A stretch of DNA of 19,929 bases from an uncultured Eubacterium sp. (GTDB lineage Bacteria; Bacillota_A; Clostridia; Lachnospirales; Lachnospiraceae). Each line of letters opens with the position of its first letter. The first letter of the stretch is position 1. Where the stretch lies: assembly GCA_947653505.1 (NCBI GenBank), contig CANTHI010000007.1:1-19929 (forward strand). Reading direction: 5' to 3'. The notes below the pieces were generated by a model. The model was given only the letters and a program-made list of their open reading frames with translations, did not search any database and was not told where the DNA came from. The position numbers were made by a program, and so were the translations under genes. Below, one piece after another: positions 6,966 through 14,416 of the stretch.

Positions 6966-8092
6966 ATCAGGAACAGCGCAACAAAGAATCCCTGTTAAAA
7001 AACAGCGGTTTTCAGACAATTATCGGTTCCCTGCTTTGTATTATGACGGGCCTGCTGATCGGTTATCTGGTCCTGCTGATGATCAATCCGGGCGGAGCCG
7101 GAAAAGCAATTGCCGCCATATTAAAAAATTTCCTGTATTATCCAAGCGCAGCCGCGGCAAAAATGTATTTTGGAACGACACTGGTCAAATCCTCTGCCCT
7201 GCTGATGTGCTCCCTGTCCGTGCTGTTTGCGTGGAAGGTTGGATTATTTAATATCGGAGCGGCAGGACAGTATGTGATCGGTGTCGGCGCCTGCCTTTAC
7301 TGCGGACTAAAGTTTGGTATGCCGTGGTATGTGTGTCTGATTGCCGCAGTCATCTCAGCGGCTGCAGCCGGTGGTATTTCAGGCGCACTGAAAGCATATT
7401 TTAACGTAAACGAGGTTATTTCCTGCATCATGCTGAACTGGATCGGGCTTTACAGCGTAAATATGCTGCTTACCAACGTAAAAGAACAGTCGACCCCTTA
7501 CACAAAACCGCTTTCCAGTACGAATAAAAGCGCACTGCTGCCAAATCTGGGCCTGGACCAGCTGTTTTCCAAAAACCAGTTCGTGACGATCGGGCTGCCG
7601 CTTGCGGTAATTATGGCAGTGCTTGTCTGGGTGGTACTGGAAAAGACCAAATTTGGCTATGAATTAAAAGCTACCGGCATGAATAAAAATGCGGCGAAAT
7701 ATTGCGGCATGAGGGAAAAAAGAAATATTATTTTAACGATGGTCATTGCAGGAGGACTGGCCGGGTTCGGAGCCGGGATATTTTATCTGACCGGTATCGA
7801 GCAGTGGATGGTACAGCAGACGTCTGTGCCAGCAATGGGATTTAACGGTATCGCGGCGGCATTTTTAGGCGGTTCCCATCCGGTCGGGGCAGTCTTTTCG
7901 TCGTATTTTATCCAGCACATTACAAGCGGCGGTACGTATGTGGATAAGACGATGTACTGTTCCCAGATTTCGGATCTGATCTCCGCGTTTATCATTTATC
8001 TGTGCGGCTTTGTACTGTTTTTTAAAGTATGGCTGAACCGGTATCTGGATAAAAGAGATGAAAAGCAAAAGCAGAAAGGGGGCGCGGCATAA
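6962..8092 (+). CDS. nucleoside ABC transporter permease, subunit 1
   Basis: This 376-residue polytopic protein belongs to the BPD_transp_2 permease family of nucleoside and ribose importers. After a short polar N-terminus come about ten hydrophobic segments. GLFNIGAAGQYVIG and the loop ELKATGMNKNAAKYCGM are family hallmarks, the second being the coupling region that contacts the ATPase. It begins inside the stop of the ATPase gene (ATGA), and its own stop shares one base with the start of the second permease (TAATG, 8090-8094), so the three are translated as a coupled set. The larger of the two permeases usually comes first in this family, as here. Confidence 0.93.
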   Translation: MNQEQRNKESLLKNSGFQTIIGSLLCIMTGLLIGYLVLLMINPGGAGKAIAAILKNFLYYPSAAAAKMYFGTTLVKSSALLMCSLSVLFAWKVGLFNIGAAGQYVIGVGACLYCGLKFGMPWYVCLIAAVISAAAAGGISGALKAYFNVNEVISCIMLNWIGLYSVNMLLTNVKEQSTPYTKPLSSTNKSALLPNLGLDQLFSKNQFVTIGLPLAVIMAVLVWVVLEKTKFGYELKATGMNKNAAKYCGMREKRNIILTMVIAGGLAGFGAGIFYLTGIEQWMVQQTSVPAMGFNGIAAAFLGGSHPVGAVFSSYFIQHITSGGTYVDKTMYCSQISDLISAFIIYLCGFVLFFKVWLNRYLDKRDEKQKQKGGAA

Positions 8093-9033
8093 TGTTATTA
8101 TTGATTCAGTATACGTTAATCTTTGCTTCCGTACTCGTTCTGGTCGCTCTGGGCGGATGCTTTTCCGAGCATGGCGGCGTGATCAATATCGGTCTGGAAG
8201 GGATCATGGTCATCGGCGCACTGGGCGGCGCCCTTACCATGAAATACCTGCCATCCGGCACGCCTGCTCCGGTTATTATCCTGCTGGTGATCCTGGCATG
8301 CGTCCTGTGCGGCATGATTTTTTCCCTGCTGCTTGGCGTGGCTGCCATTAAATTTAACGCAGACCAGACGCTGGTCGGGACTGCGTTAAATCTGCTGGCT
8401 CCTGCAGCCGCGGTCGTTCTTGTCAGAGCGATTAACACAGCGGAAAGCGTGGACAATGTCTCTTCTACCGTGGCATACGGACAGGCCAAAAAAGCATTTA
8501 TTCTGAAGCTGGGCGGATTTGAATTTAACTGGTTTATGCTGATTGCGCTGCTTGTGCTGATCGCGTCGTATGTCACACTGTACAAAACCAGATTCGGCCT
8601 CAGACTCTGTGCCTGCGGCGAGCATCCGCAGGCGGCAGACTCCGTAGGCATCAATGTCTATCATATGCGCTATGCGGGCGTGCTGATCTCCGGTGCGCTG
8701 GGCGGACTGGGCGGACTGGTGTACATTACGGCAGGCGTAAGCGAATGGAAATTTGAAAACGGGGTAGCCGGATTCGGATTTCTGGCTCTGGCAGTTATGA
8801 TCTTTGGTCAGTGGAGACCTGTCAATATCGGTCTGGCAGCGTTGCTATTCGGCCTGTTCCGCGCGTTGTCCAATGTCTACACGGGATTTGACGCGCTGGT
8901 GGCGCTAAAACTGCCAAGCACGGTTTATAATATGCTGCCTTATATTATTTCGCTGATTGTGCTGATCTTTGTATCCGGAAAATCCAGAGCTCCAAAAGCA
9001 GAAGGAATCCCTTACGACAAAGGACAGCGCTAA
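8092..9033 (+). CDS. nucleoside ABC transporter permease, subunit 2
   Basis: This is the second membrane subunit, 313 residues with about eight to nine hydrophobic segments, of the same BPD_transp_2 family. EHGGVINIGLEGIMVIGALGG is the conserved motif near the N-terminus, and GLRLCACGEHPQAADSVGI is the ATPase-contacting loop. The start codon overlaps the previous stop by one base. The gene ends at TAA 9031-9033, one base before an array of 14-bp tandem repeats, so the operon's transport half and enzyme half are separated by a 136-base spacer. Confidence 0.93.
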   Translation: MLLLIQYTLIFASVLVLVALGGCFSEHGGVINIGLEGIMVIGALGGALTMKYLPSGTPAPVIILLVILACVLCGMIFSLLLGVAAIKFNADQTLVGTALNLLAPAAAVVLVRAINTAESVDNVSSTVAYGQAKKAFILKLGGFEFNWFMLIALLVLIASYVTLYKTRFGLRLCACGEHPQAADSVGINVYHMRYAGVLISGALGGLGGLVYITAGVSEWKFENGVAGFGFLALAVMIFGQWRPVNIGLAALLFGLFRALSNVYTGFDALVALKLPSTVYNMLPYIISLIVLIFVSGKSRAPKAEGIPYDKGQR

Positions 9034-9034
9034 G

Positions 9035-9099
9035 TACTGAAAATCAGGTATAGAAAATCAGGTACTGAAAATCAGGTATAGAAAATCAGGTACTGAAAC
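9035..9099 (+). repeat. 14-bp tandem repeat array, 4.6 copies
   Basis: Alternating units TACTGAAAATCAGG and TATAGAAAATCAGG occupy 9035-9048, 9049-9062, 9063-9076 and 9077-9090, followed by a partial TACTGAAAC to 9099. The two forms differ at only two bases, so the array is also a 28-bp repeat present twice. It lies directly after the permease stop. Such an array is prone to copy-number change by slippage. Confidence 0.9.
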
Positions 9100-9112
9100 A
9101 TTTGCGAAAAAA

Positions 9113-9144
9113 GTAACCGTTCCGTAAGTTGTCTGAACGGTTAC
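9113..9144 (+). promoter_or_regulatory. perfect 10-bp hairpin between transporter and enzyme genes
   Basis: GTAACCGTTC (9113-9122) and GAACGGTTAC (9135-9144) form a perfect 10-bp stem with a 12-base loop. It is preceded by AAAAAA and followed by A-rich sequence leading to AAGG (9157-9160), the udp ribosome binding site region. Without a T-run on the plus strand it is not a standard terminator. It could be an RNA processing or stabilising hairpin, or a protein binding site. Confidence 0.55.
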
Positions 9145-9169
9145 AATAAAAATAAAAAGGAGTCCTTAT

Positions 9170-9994
9170 ATGAAAAATTATTCTGAAGATGCCTCCAGAC
9201 AGTATCATATCCAGGTTGCGCATGGGGAAACCGGCCGTTATGTCATTCTTCCGGGAGATCCAAAACGGTGTGAGAAAATCGCGCAGTATTTTGACAATCC
9301 GGTTCTGATTGCGGATAACAGGGAATATGTGACCTATACAGGGACGCTGGACGGGGTAAAAGTAAGCGTAACCTCTACCGGCATCGGCGGGCCGTCCGCA
9401 TCCATCGCAATGGAAGAGCTGTACCGGTGCGGCTCAGATACCTTTATCCGCATCGGTACCTGCGGCGGTATGCAGACAGATGTAAAAAGCGGGGATGTTG
9501 TCATCGCCACAGGCGCCATCCGCATGGAAGGCACGAGCAGGGAATACGCACCCATTGAATTTCCGGCAGTACCGGATCTGGGCGTAACGAATGCGCTGGT
9601 TGCGGCTGCGGCAAAAAAAGAATATCCGTTCCATACCGGCATCGTACAATGTAAGGATGCATTTTACGGACAGCACGAGCCAGAGACAAAGCCGGTCAGC
9701 TATGAGCTGATGAACAAATGGGAGGCTTGGAAGCGGCTCGGATGCCTCGCATCTGAAATGGAATCGGCAGCTTTGTTTATCGTGGCCAGTTACCTGCATG
9801 TACGGACAGGCTCCTGCTTTCTCGTAGTCGCAAATCAGGAGCGGGAAAAGCTGGGACTGGACAATCCGGTCGTACACGACACAGACCGCGCGATTCAGGT
9901 AGCAATCGAAGCGATACGCAGTCTGATCCGGCAGGATCAGGAAACGGCAGAAGCTTCTGAACCAGCCAGATCAGAAAACAGCAGAAGCTTCTGA
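9170..9994 (+). CDS. udp: uridine phosphorylase
   Basis: It cleaves uridine (and often deoxyuridine) with phosphate to uracil and (deoxy)ribose 1-phosphate in the cytoplasm. The 274-residue product follows Escherichia coli Udp in order: GDP at 29-31, Arg 33 and Arg 51, STGIGGPS (69-76), the phosphate-binding Arg 94 in FIRIGT, EFPAVPD (130-136) and EMESA (196-200). The uracil-pocket Gln is present in FYGQHE (165-170), but the Arg two residues later in E. coli is Glu here. Residues from 256 on derive from a 34-bp tandem duplication and are not family sequence. AAGGAG (9157-9162) precedes the ATG. A broader nucleoside phosphorylase specificity is possible. Confidence 0.88.
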   Translation: MKNYSEDASRQYHIQVAHGETGRYVILPGDPKRCEKIAQYFDNPVLIADNREYVTYTGTLDGVKVSVTSTGIGGPSASIAMEELYRCGSDTFIRIGTCGGMQTDVKSGDVVIATGAIRMEGTSREYAPIEFPAVPDLGVTNALVAAAAKKEYPFHTGIVQCKDAFYGQHEPETKPVSYELMNKWEAWKRLGCLASEMESAALFIVASYLHVRTGSCFLVVANQEREKLGLDNPVVHDTDRAIQVAIEAIRSLIRQDQETAEASEPARSENSRSF

Positions 9995-10002
9995 ACCAGT
10001 CC
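9935..10002 (+). repeat. 34-bp tandem duplication across the udp 3' end
   Basis: Copies at 9935-9968 and 9969-10002 start GATCAG and share CAGCAGAAGCTTCTGAACCA-like sequence, with four or so mismatches. Because 34 is not a multiple of three, the second copy is read in another frame and stops at 9992-9994. With a single copy, the udp frame would run on to TAA 10023-10025. Confidence 0.9.
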
Positions 10003-10046
10003 GGAATGAATCTGTATCCGGATAAAAACACAGGAGGTTATACCAA

Positions 10047-10724
10047 ATGAATATTTCATTAAATGAAAGTGAAATTTTAAAACATGTAGATCATACTTTA
10101 TTACAGCAGACCGCAACATGGGATGAAATCCGCCAGATCTGCGACGAAGCGGTAGAATATCAGACCGCGTCCATCTGTATCCCGCCTGCTTACGTCAGAC
10201 AGGCAGCGGACTATGTGCAGGGAAAAATACCGGTCTGTACGGTCATCGGTTTTCCAAACGGGTATATGACGACAAAAACAAAAGAATTTGAAACAAAAGA
10301 CGCCATCGCAAACGGAGCATCCGAAATCGATATGGTCATTCATATCGGCTGGCTCAAAGACAGAAAGTATGACCAGATCGAAGAAGAAATCCGTACCTTA
10401 AAAGCGGCATGCGGGGATCATATCTTAAAAGTAATCATCGAGACCTGTCTTCTGACTGACGAAGAGAAAATAAAAATGTGTGAGCTGGTCACAAAATCCG
10501 GCGCGGATTATATCAAAACATCAACCGGATTTTCCACATCCGGCGCAACATTTGCGGATGTAAAGCTGTTCGCGGAGCATGTCGGACCAAGTGTAAAAAT
10601 AAAGGCAGCCGGCGGCATTTCCTCTCTGGACGACGCCAGACAGTTTCTGACGCTGGGCGCAGACCGTCTTGGAACCAGCCGGATCATAAAAATCGTAAAG
10701 AAAGAGCAGGCCTCCGGGTACTAA
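10047..10724 (+). CDS. deoC: deoxyribose-phosphate aldolase
   Basis: It cleaves 2-deoxyribose 5-phosphate to glyceraldehyde 3-phosphate and acetaldehyde, the last step of deoxynucleoside breakdown. The 225-residue product has the family length and all key residues: Asp 16 in VDHT, Asp 95 in EIDMVIHIG, the Schiff-base Lys 157 in [14 protein letters not shown], and Lys 186 in KIKAAGGI. The phosphate-binding end LGTSR is also present. AGGAGG sits 10 bases upstream of ATG 10047. Its substrate is supplied by the phosphorylases and phosphopentomutase encoded in the same cluster. Confidence 0.96.
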   Translation: MNISLNESEILKHVDHTLLQQTATWDEIRQICDEAVEYQTASICIPPAYVRQAADYVQGKIPVCTVIGFPNGYMTTKTKEFETKDAIANGASEIDMVIHIGWLKDRKYDQIEEEIRTLKAACGDHILKVIIETCLLTDEEKIKMCELVTKSGADYIKTSTGFSTSGATFADVKLFAEHVGPSVKIKAAGGISSLDDARQFLTLGADRLGTSRIIKIVKKEQASGY

Positions 10725-10743
10725 TCTGCAGGGGGGGATCTTT

Positions 10744-10893
10744 ATGGAACAGACTATGATGAAACAGGATATAATGGAACAGACTATAGCGGATCAGAAT
10801 CTGATGGATCAGAATCTGACGAACCAGAACCAGCTGGATCAGAACCTGACAGACCAGAACCTGACAGACCAGAACCAGCTGGACCAGAATCTG
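10744..10893 (+). repeat. 15-bp coding tandem repeats at the cdd 5' end
   Basis: The first 150 bases of cdd are ten 15-bp units, best preserved from 10789 on, where units such as GACCAGAACCTGACA recur almost exactly. Each unit encodes xxQxx, commonly DQNLT. Unit gain or loss keeps the reading frame. The encoded pattern resembles pentapeptide repeats only loosely, because Gln sits where a small residue is expected. Confidence 0.9.
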
Positions 10894-11310
10894 ATCCGGC
10901 AGATGATTCAGCTCGCGATCAGACAGCTGCAGTATTCCTATACGCCTTACTCCGGCTTCCGGGTCGGCGCTGCGCTTTTGTCCAAAAGCGGGAAGCTTTA
11001 TACCGGCTGCAATATTGAAAACGCAGCCTATACGCCGACCAACTGCGCAGAACGGACAGCATTTTTTAAAGCGGTCAGTGAAGGGGAGCGGGAGTTTCAG
11101 GCTATCTGTGTCGTAGGCGGAAAAGATGGCATTCTGACCGGATACGCGGCCCCGTGCGGCGTCTGCAGACAGGTTATGATGGAGTTTTGCGATCCGAAAA
11201 AATTCCAGATTATACTCGCCACAGGAACGGACCATTATGATGTATATACGCTGGAAGAACTGCTTCCGCAGGGATTCGGACCAGCAAATCTGGAAATGAA
11301 CGGAAAGTGA
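10744..11310 (+). CDS. cdd: cytidine deaminase with repeat-built N-terminal extension
   Basis: It hydrolyses cytidine and deoxycytidine to uridine and deoxyuridine plus ammonia, feeding the uridine phosphorylase. The catalytic core (about 51-188) is a normal homotetrameric-type Cdd: SYTPYSGFRVGAAL, substrate-binding N90/E92 in CNIENAAY, zinc Cys 101 with proton shuttle Glu 103 in NCAERTA, and Cys 138 and Cys 141 in PCGVC. The first 50 residues are extra: ten successive five-residue units with Gln at the third place (MEQTM, MKQDI, MEQTI, ADQNL, then variants of TDQNL and LDQNL). The core normally starts about where IRQMIQLAI begins. GGGGGGA precedes ATG 10744; internal ATGs at residues 5, 6, 11 and 21 are in frame. 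Confidence 0.95.
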   Translation: MEQTMMKQDIMEQTIADQNLMDQNLTNQNQLDQNLTDQNLTDQNQLDQNLIRQMIQLAIRQLQYSYTPYSGFRVGAALLSKSGKLYTGCNIENAAYTPTNCAERTAFFKAVSEGEREFQAICVVGGKDGILTGYAAPCGVCRQVMMEFCDPKKFQIILATGTDHYDVYTLEELLPQGFGPANLEMNGK

Positions 11311-11322
11311 GGGGAACACCAG

Positions 11323-12513
11323 ATGCAAAAATATCAGAGAATCTTTGTCATTGTACTGGATTCCCTTGGAATCGGGGCCATGCCGGATGCGCCCCGGTTC
11401 GGGGATCATGGAGTAGATACGTTTGGACACATTCTGGAGAAAATGGGAACACTGGATATCCCGAATCTACAGAAGCTGGGAATGCTGAATCTGCACACCG
11501 CCGGAAACATGCAGGGCGTCAGCCAGCCGGCAGGCCGTTATCTGCGCGTCGGTGAAGCAAGCAACGGAAAAGATACGATGACCGGGCACTGGGAAATGAT
11601 GGGGATCAAAACCGAAAAACCATTCCAGACCTTTACCGACACCGGCTTTCCGCCAGAGCTGATCGCGGAGCTGGAAAAACAGTGCGGCAAAAAGGTCATT
11701 GGAAACAAAAGCGCCAGCGGCACGGAGATTATCGAAGAGCTCGGCGAAGAGGAAATCCGGACCGGAGCCATGATCGTCTATACATCCGCGGATTCTGTCC
11801 TGCAGATCTGCGGAAACGAAGAAACATTTGATCTGGATAATCTGTACCGCTGCTGTGAGATCGCCAGGGAGATTACGATGAAAGACGAGTGGAGAGTCGG
11901 ACGCGTAATTGCAAGACCTTACACCGGCAAAAAGAAAGGGGAATTTAAACGGACATCCAACCGCCACGATTATGCCCTAAAGCCGACCGGCCCGACCGTG
12001 CTAAACGCGCTCAAAGACGCTGGCTATGACGTCATCGGCGTCGGGAAAATCAACGATATTTTCTGTGGGGAAGGTATCACAAAGACATACCATTCCGACA
12101 GCTCCGTACATGGCATGGAACAGACAATTGACATCTGCAGGGATCATTTTCACGGACTTTGTTTTGTAAATCTGGTAGATTTTGACGCCCTGTGGGGGCA
12201 CCGCAGAAATGTCGAAGGCTATGGAAAGGAAATCGAAAAATTTGATCAGAATCTCGGTATTTTGCTCGATGCTTTAAAAGAGGACGACCTTCTTCTTTTA
12301 ACAGCAGATCACGGAAACGATCCTTCCTATACAGGTACTGACCACACGAGAGAATACGTCCCGCTCATTGCGTATTCCAGAAAAATGAAACACGGCGGTC
12401 CGTTAGAGCCTGCGGATACATTTGCGGTCATCGGGGCAACTGTCGCAGAAAACTTTGACGCCGCCATGCCGCAGGGAACGATCGGCAGTTCCCTTCTGGA
12501 ATCTTTCGTGTAA
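11323..12513 (+). CDS. deoB: phosphopentomutase
   Basis: It interconverts ribose 1-phosphate and deoxyribose 1-phosphate with their 5-phosphates, linking the phosphorylases to DeoC and the pentose phosphate pathway. The 396-residue product has the family length and the alkaline-phosphatase-type metal sites: Asp 13 in [12 protein letters not shown], the phosphorylated Thr 85 in [27 protein letters not shown], and [18 protein letters not shown] near the C-terminus. Thr 85 matches the numbering known for the Bacillus cereus enzyme. The gene begins 12 bases after the cdd stop, and its GTGAGGGGA ribosome binding site overlaps that stop. Confidence 0.97.
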   Translation: MQKYQRIFVIVLDSLGIGAMPDAPRFGDHGVDTFGHILEKMGTLDIPNLQKLGMLNLHTAGNMQGVSQPAGRYLRVGEASNGKDTMTGHWEMMGIKTEKPFQTFTDTGFPPELIAELEKQCGKKVIGNKSASGTEIIEELGEEEIRTGAMIVYTSADSVLQICGNEETFDLDNLYRCCEIAREITMKDEWRVGRVIARPYTGKKKGEFKRTSNRHDYALKPTGPTVLNALKDAGYDVIGVGKINDIFCGEGITKTYHSDSSVHGMEQTIDICRDHFHGLCFVNLVDFDALWGHRRNVEGYGKEIEKFDQNLGILLDALKEDDLLLLTADHGNDPSYTGTDHTREYVPLIAYSRKMKHGGPLEPADTFAVIGATVAENFDAAMPQGTIGSSLLESFV

Positions 12514-12541
12514 CCGGTACGGCAGCGAAAGGAGAATCAGC

Positions 12542-13279
12542 ATGAAACATAAGCCTTTATATGACGCGTTGCCATTTCTAAATAATGCTGACAGAGAAAA
12601 ACAGGAGCAGTTTCAGGAATATTTTAAAAGCGCGCCGCTGTGGCTGCTGGATGCACTGCAAATCGACGAGCTGAAAAAAGGCGAGGTCTTTGCCAGAGAA
12701 GGCGAACCGGCGGATACGATTTTTTTTATCGGCAGAGGCATTATCGAAGCCATCGACTACCGCGTCTACGGTACGCCATACGACTACATGCAGTTTGACA
12801 ATCTCTATGCCTTTGGAGGTATGGAATTTATTCTGGATTCTGATTCGTACAAAACAACACTCCGTACCATAACCGAATGCACGGTGGTCAAACTGTCGCG
12901 TTCCAAATTTGAAAAATGGATGTATTCGGATATCCGTGCCATGAAATACGCAGCAAAACTGATCGGAGAATATTTACTGAGAGAAAGCCGCAACAGCAGA
13001 ATCTTTTTGTTTCTGCAGGGTTCTGACAGACTTGCGATGCTGTTTGTAGACCGTTTTGAACGATACGGCAGGAACGGAACACTGTACCTAAAGGGCAGCC
13101 GGCAAAATCTGGCAGACGAGACCGGACTGTGTGTCAAAAGCATCAGCAGAGGCGTGAAAAAATTTTTAGAAGAAGGTCTGATTACCAAAGAGGGAAATAA
13201 AATCGTCATCAGCAGGGACCAGTATGTCCGGCTCAAAAAAATTGTCTCGTTAAAAATCGATCTGGATGAGACTGTATAA
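12542..13279 (+). CDS. Crp/Fnr-family transcriptional regulator
   Basis: This is probably the local regulator of the nucleoside cluster. The 245-residue protein has an N-terminal cyclic-nucleotide-binding-type beta barrel (about 30-120), a long dimer helix (about 125-155) and a winged helix-turn-helix with SRQNLADETGLCVKSISRGV (186-205). The N-terminus lacks the Cys cluster of oxygen-sensing Fnr. The phosphate-binding cassette expected for cAMP (GE...R with T/S) is not evident in FGGMEFILDSDSYKTTLRT, so the effector may be something else, possibly a nucleoside or sugar phosphate; that is inference. AAAGGAGAA precedes ATG 12542, and an open frame extends upstream into deoB but has no start as good. 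Confidence 0.88.
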   Translation: MKHKPLYDALPFLNNADREKQEQFQEYFKSAPLWLLDALQIDELKKGEVFAREGEPADTIFFIGRGIIEAIDYRVYGTPYDYMQFDNLYAFGGMEFILDSDSYKTTLRTITECTVVKLSRSKFEKWMYSDIRAMKYAAKLIGEYLLRESRNSRIFLFLQGSDRLAMLFVDRFERYGRNGTLYLKGSRQNLADETGLCVKSISRGVKKFLEEGLITKEGNKIVISRDQYVRLKKIVSLKIDLDETV

Positions 13280-13304
13280 GCTCCCGGAAAGGAATGATTA
13301 AAGC

Positions 13305-14132
13305 ATGAATGAAATTTACAAAAAGTTAACCGTCTGTCTGGAAAGCGTCCGGAAAAAGACAGCGTTTGTTCCAAAAATAGCGTTAATTTTAGGCTCCGGA
13401 CTTGGAGACTACGCAGACAGTATTCATATAGAACAGACCATTGACTACGCAGAAATTCAGGAATTTCCGGTTTCAACCGTAGCAGGTCACAAAGGAAGGT
13501 TTGTCTTTGGCTATATCCACGAAGTGCCTGTAGTGATTATGCAGGGAAGAATCCACTACTACGAGGGCTACGCCATGTCAGATGTCGTGCTGCCAACACG
13601 TCTGATGGGCATGCTGGGAGCAGAAAAGCTGATCCTGACAAACGCCGCCGGCGGCATTCATTTTGATTACAAACCGGGCGATTTTATGCTGATCAAAGAT
13701 CATATCGCAGTCTGCGTGCCAAATCCGCTGATTGGAGAAAATCTGGACGGGCTGGGTGTCAGATTTCCGGATATGAGCGAGGTATACAGTGCGTCCCTGC
13801 GCAATATCATCCGGGAGGAGGCTGACAGACTGGGCATTTCCCTACAGGAAGGCGTCTACGCCCAGCTCACAGGCCCTGCCTACGAAACTCCCGCAGAAAT
13901 ACGCATGTGCCGCAGCTGGGGCGCGGATGCAGTCGGAATGAGTACCGCGTGTGAAGCAATGGCCGCGCGGCATATGGGGCTGGAAGTATGCGGCATTTCC
14001 TGCATTACGAATCTGGCAGCCGGAATGTCCGCACAGCAGCTGGACCATAAAGAGGTGCAGGAAACGGCAGACCGGATGGCAGGACAGTTTAAGAGCCTGA
14101 TTACCGCTATCGTAAGCCGGATGGGCAGCTGA
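13305..14132 (+). CDS. punA: purine nucleoside phosphorylase, trimeric inosine/guanosine type
   Basis: It splits inosine, guanosine and their deoxy forms with phosphate to the base and (deoxy)ribose 1-phosphate. The 275-residue length and motifs fit the trimeric class: Ser 31 in GSGLG, His 62 in AGHKGR, Arg 82 and His 84 in GRIHYYEGY, LTNAAGG (111-117), Glu 194 in AYETPAEIR, Met 212, Ser 213, and purine-binding Asn 236 in TNLAAGMS. Two local variations are seen: DHIAVCVPNPLIG where DHIN...G(R/Q)NPLIG is usual, and STACEA where STVPEA is usual. AAAGGAA lies upstream of ATG 13305. It is the last gene of the cluster and lies 25 bases after the regulator gene. Confidence 0.94.
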   Translation: MNEIYKKLTVCLESVRKKTAFVPKIALILGSGLGDYADSIHIEQTIDYAEIQEFPVSTVAGHKGRFVFGYIHEVPVVIMQGRIHYYEGYAMSDVVLPTRLMGMLGAEKLILTNAAGGIHFDYKPGDFMLIKDHIAVCVPNPLIGENLDGLGVRFPDMSEVYSASLRNIIREEADRLGISLQEGVYAQLTGPAYETPAEIRMCRSWGADAVGMSTACEAMAARHMGLEVCGISCITNLAAGMSAQQLDHKEVQETADRMAGQFKSLITAIVSRMGS

Positions 14133-14147
14133 GCCGTTTTGGGAACA

Positions 14148-14184
14148 GGACAGGAAAGCCTTGTAACGCCGGGCTTTCCTGTCC
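14148..14184 (+). terminator. strong 13-bp hairpin after the purine phosphorylase gene
   Basis: GGACAGGAAAGCC (14148-14160) pairs perfectly with GGCTTTCCTGTCC (14172-14184) around an 11-base loop, 16 bases after the stop. The tract that follows is AAAAAATT rather than T-rich, so it is not a canonical intrinsic terminator. Its position still suggests transcript-end formation or 3'-end protection for the nucleoside operon. Confidence 0.5.
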
Positions 14185-14199
14185 AAAAAATTCCAGATT

Positions 14200-14400
14200 A
14201 AAACCTATAAAGGCAGATGTGCGGGATATTAATCTGACATTAGAAAATGATATGTTACCTTTGCGGAAATTGAAGTTTGCTATACAGGAACATCTAAACG
14301 CTATCCATCAGGTATTAATCAGATTGAAGCCATGCAGGCTGATATCGATGTTATGAAAAATGTGATTCGTGAACACAGCAGACGGGGGCAGCTTTCCTCT
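14200..14400 (+). pseudogene. degraded coding remnant of unknown family
   Basis: This 230-base gap holds no intact gene. From 14251 the plus strand reads YVTFAEIEVCYTG, then KRYPSGINQIEAMQ and ADIDVMKNVIREHSRRGQ without a stop, protein-like in composition but lacking an in-frame upstream start. A stop (14248-14250) blocks it, while the frame before that point gives DINLTLEN. This looks like the C-terminal end of a protein broken by a frameshift and truncation. I do not recognise the family. Confidence 0.4.
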
Positions 14401-14416
14401 CCCAGCTGGTTTTTTC

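Noticed and set aside
9035..9099. CRISPR-like repeat array
   Set aside because: The units are directly adjacent 14-mers with no unique spacers and no cas genes nearby.
9113..9144. Intrinsic terminator before udp
   Set aside because: The stem is followed by AATAAAAATAAAAA, so no U-tract would form on the plus-strand transcript. A T-run would follow only on the minus strand, where no gene needs it.
10744..10893. Pentapeptide-repeat (beta-helix) domain in Cdd
   Set aside because: The periodicity is five, but the small residue expected two before the central Leu is Gln, and there are too few units for a beta-helix.
10684..11430. Long minus-strand open frame opposite cdd
   Set aside because: It is created by the 15-bp repeats and codon bias of cdd. 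It has no ribosome binding site and its translation is low-complexity.
12422..12541. Longer N-terminus of the Crp/Fnr-type regulator overlapping deoB
   Set aside because: The extra 40 residues do not look like the family, and ATG 12542 has a strong AAAGGAGAA site.
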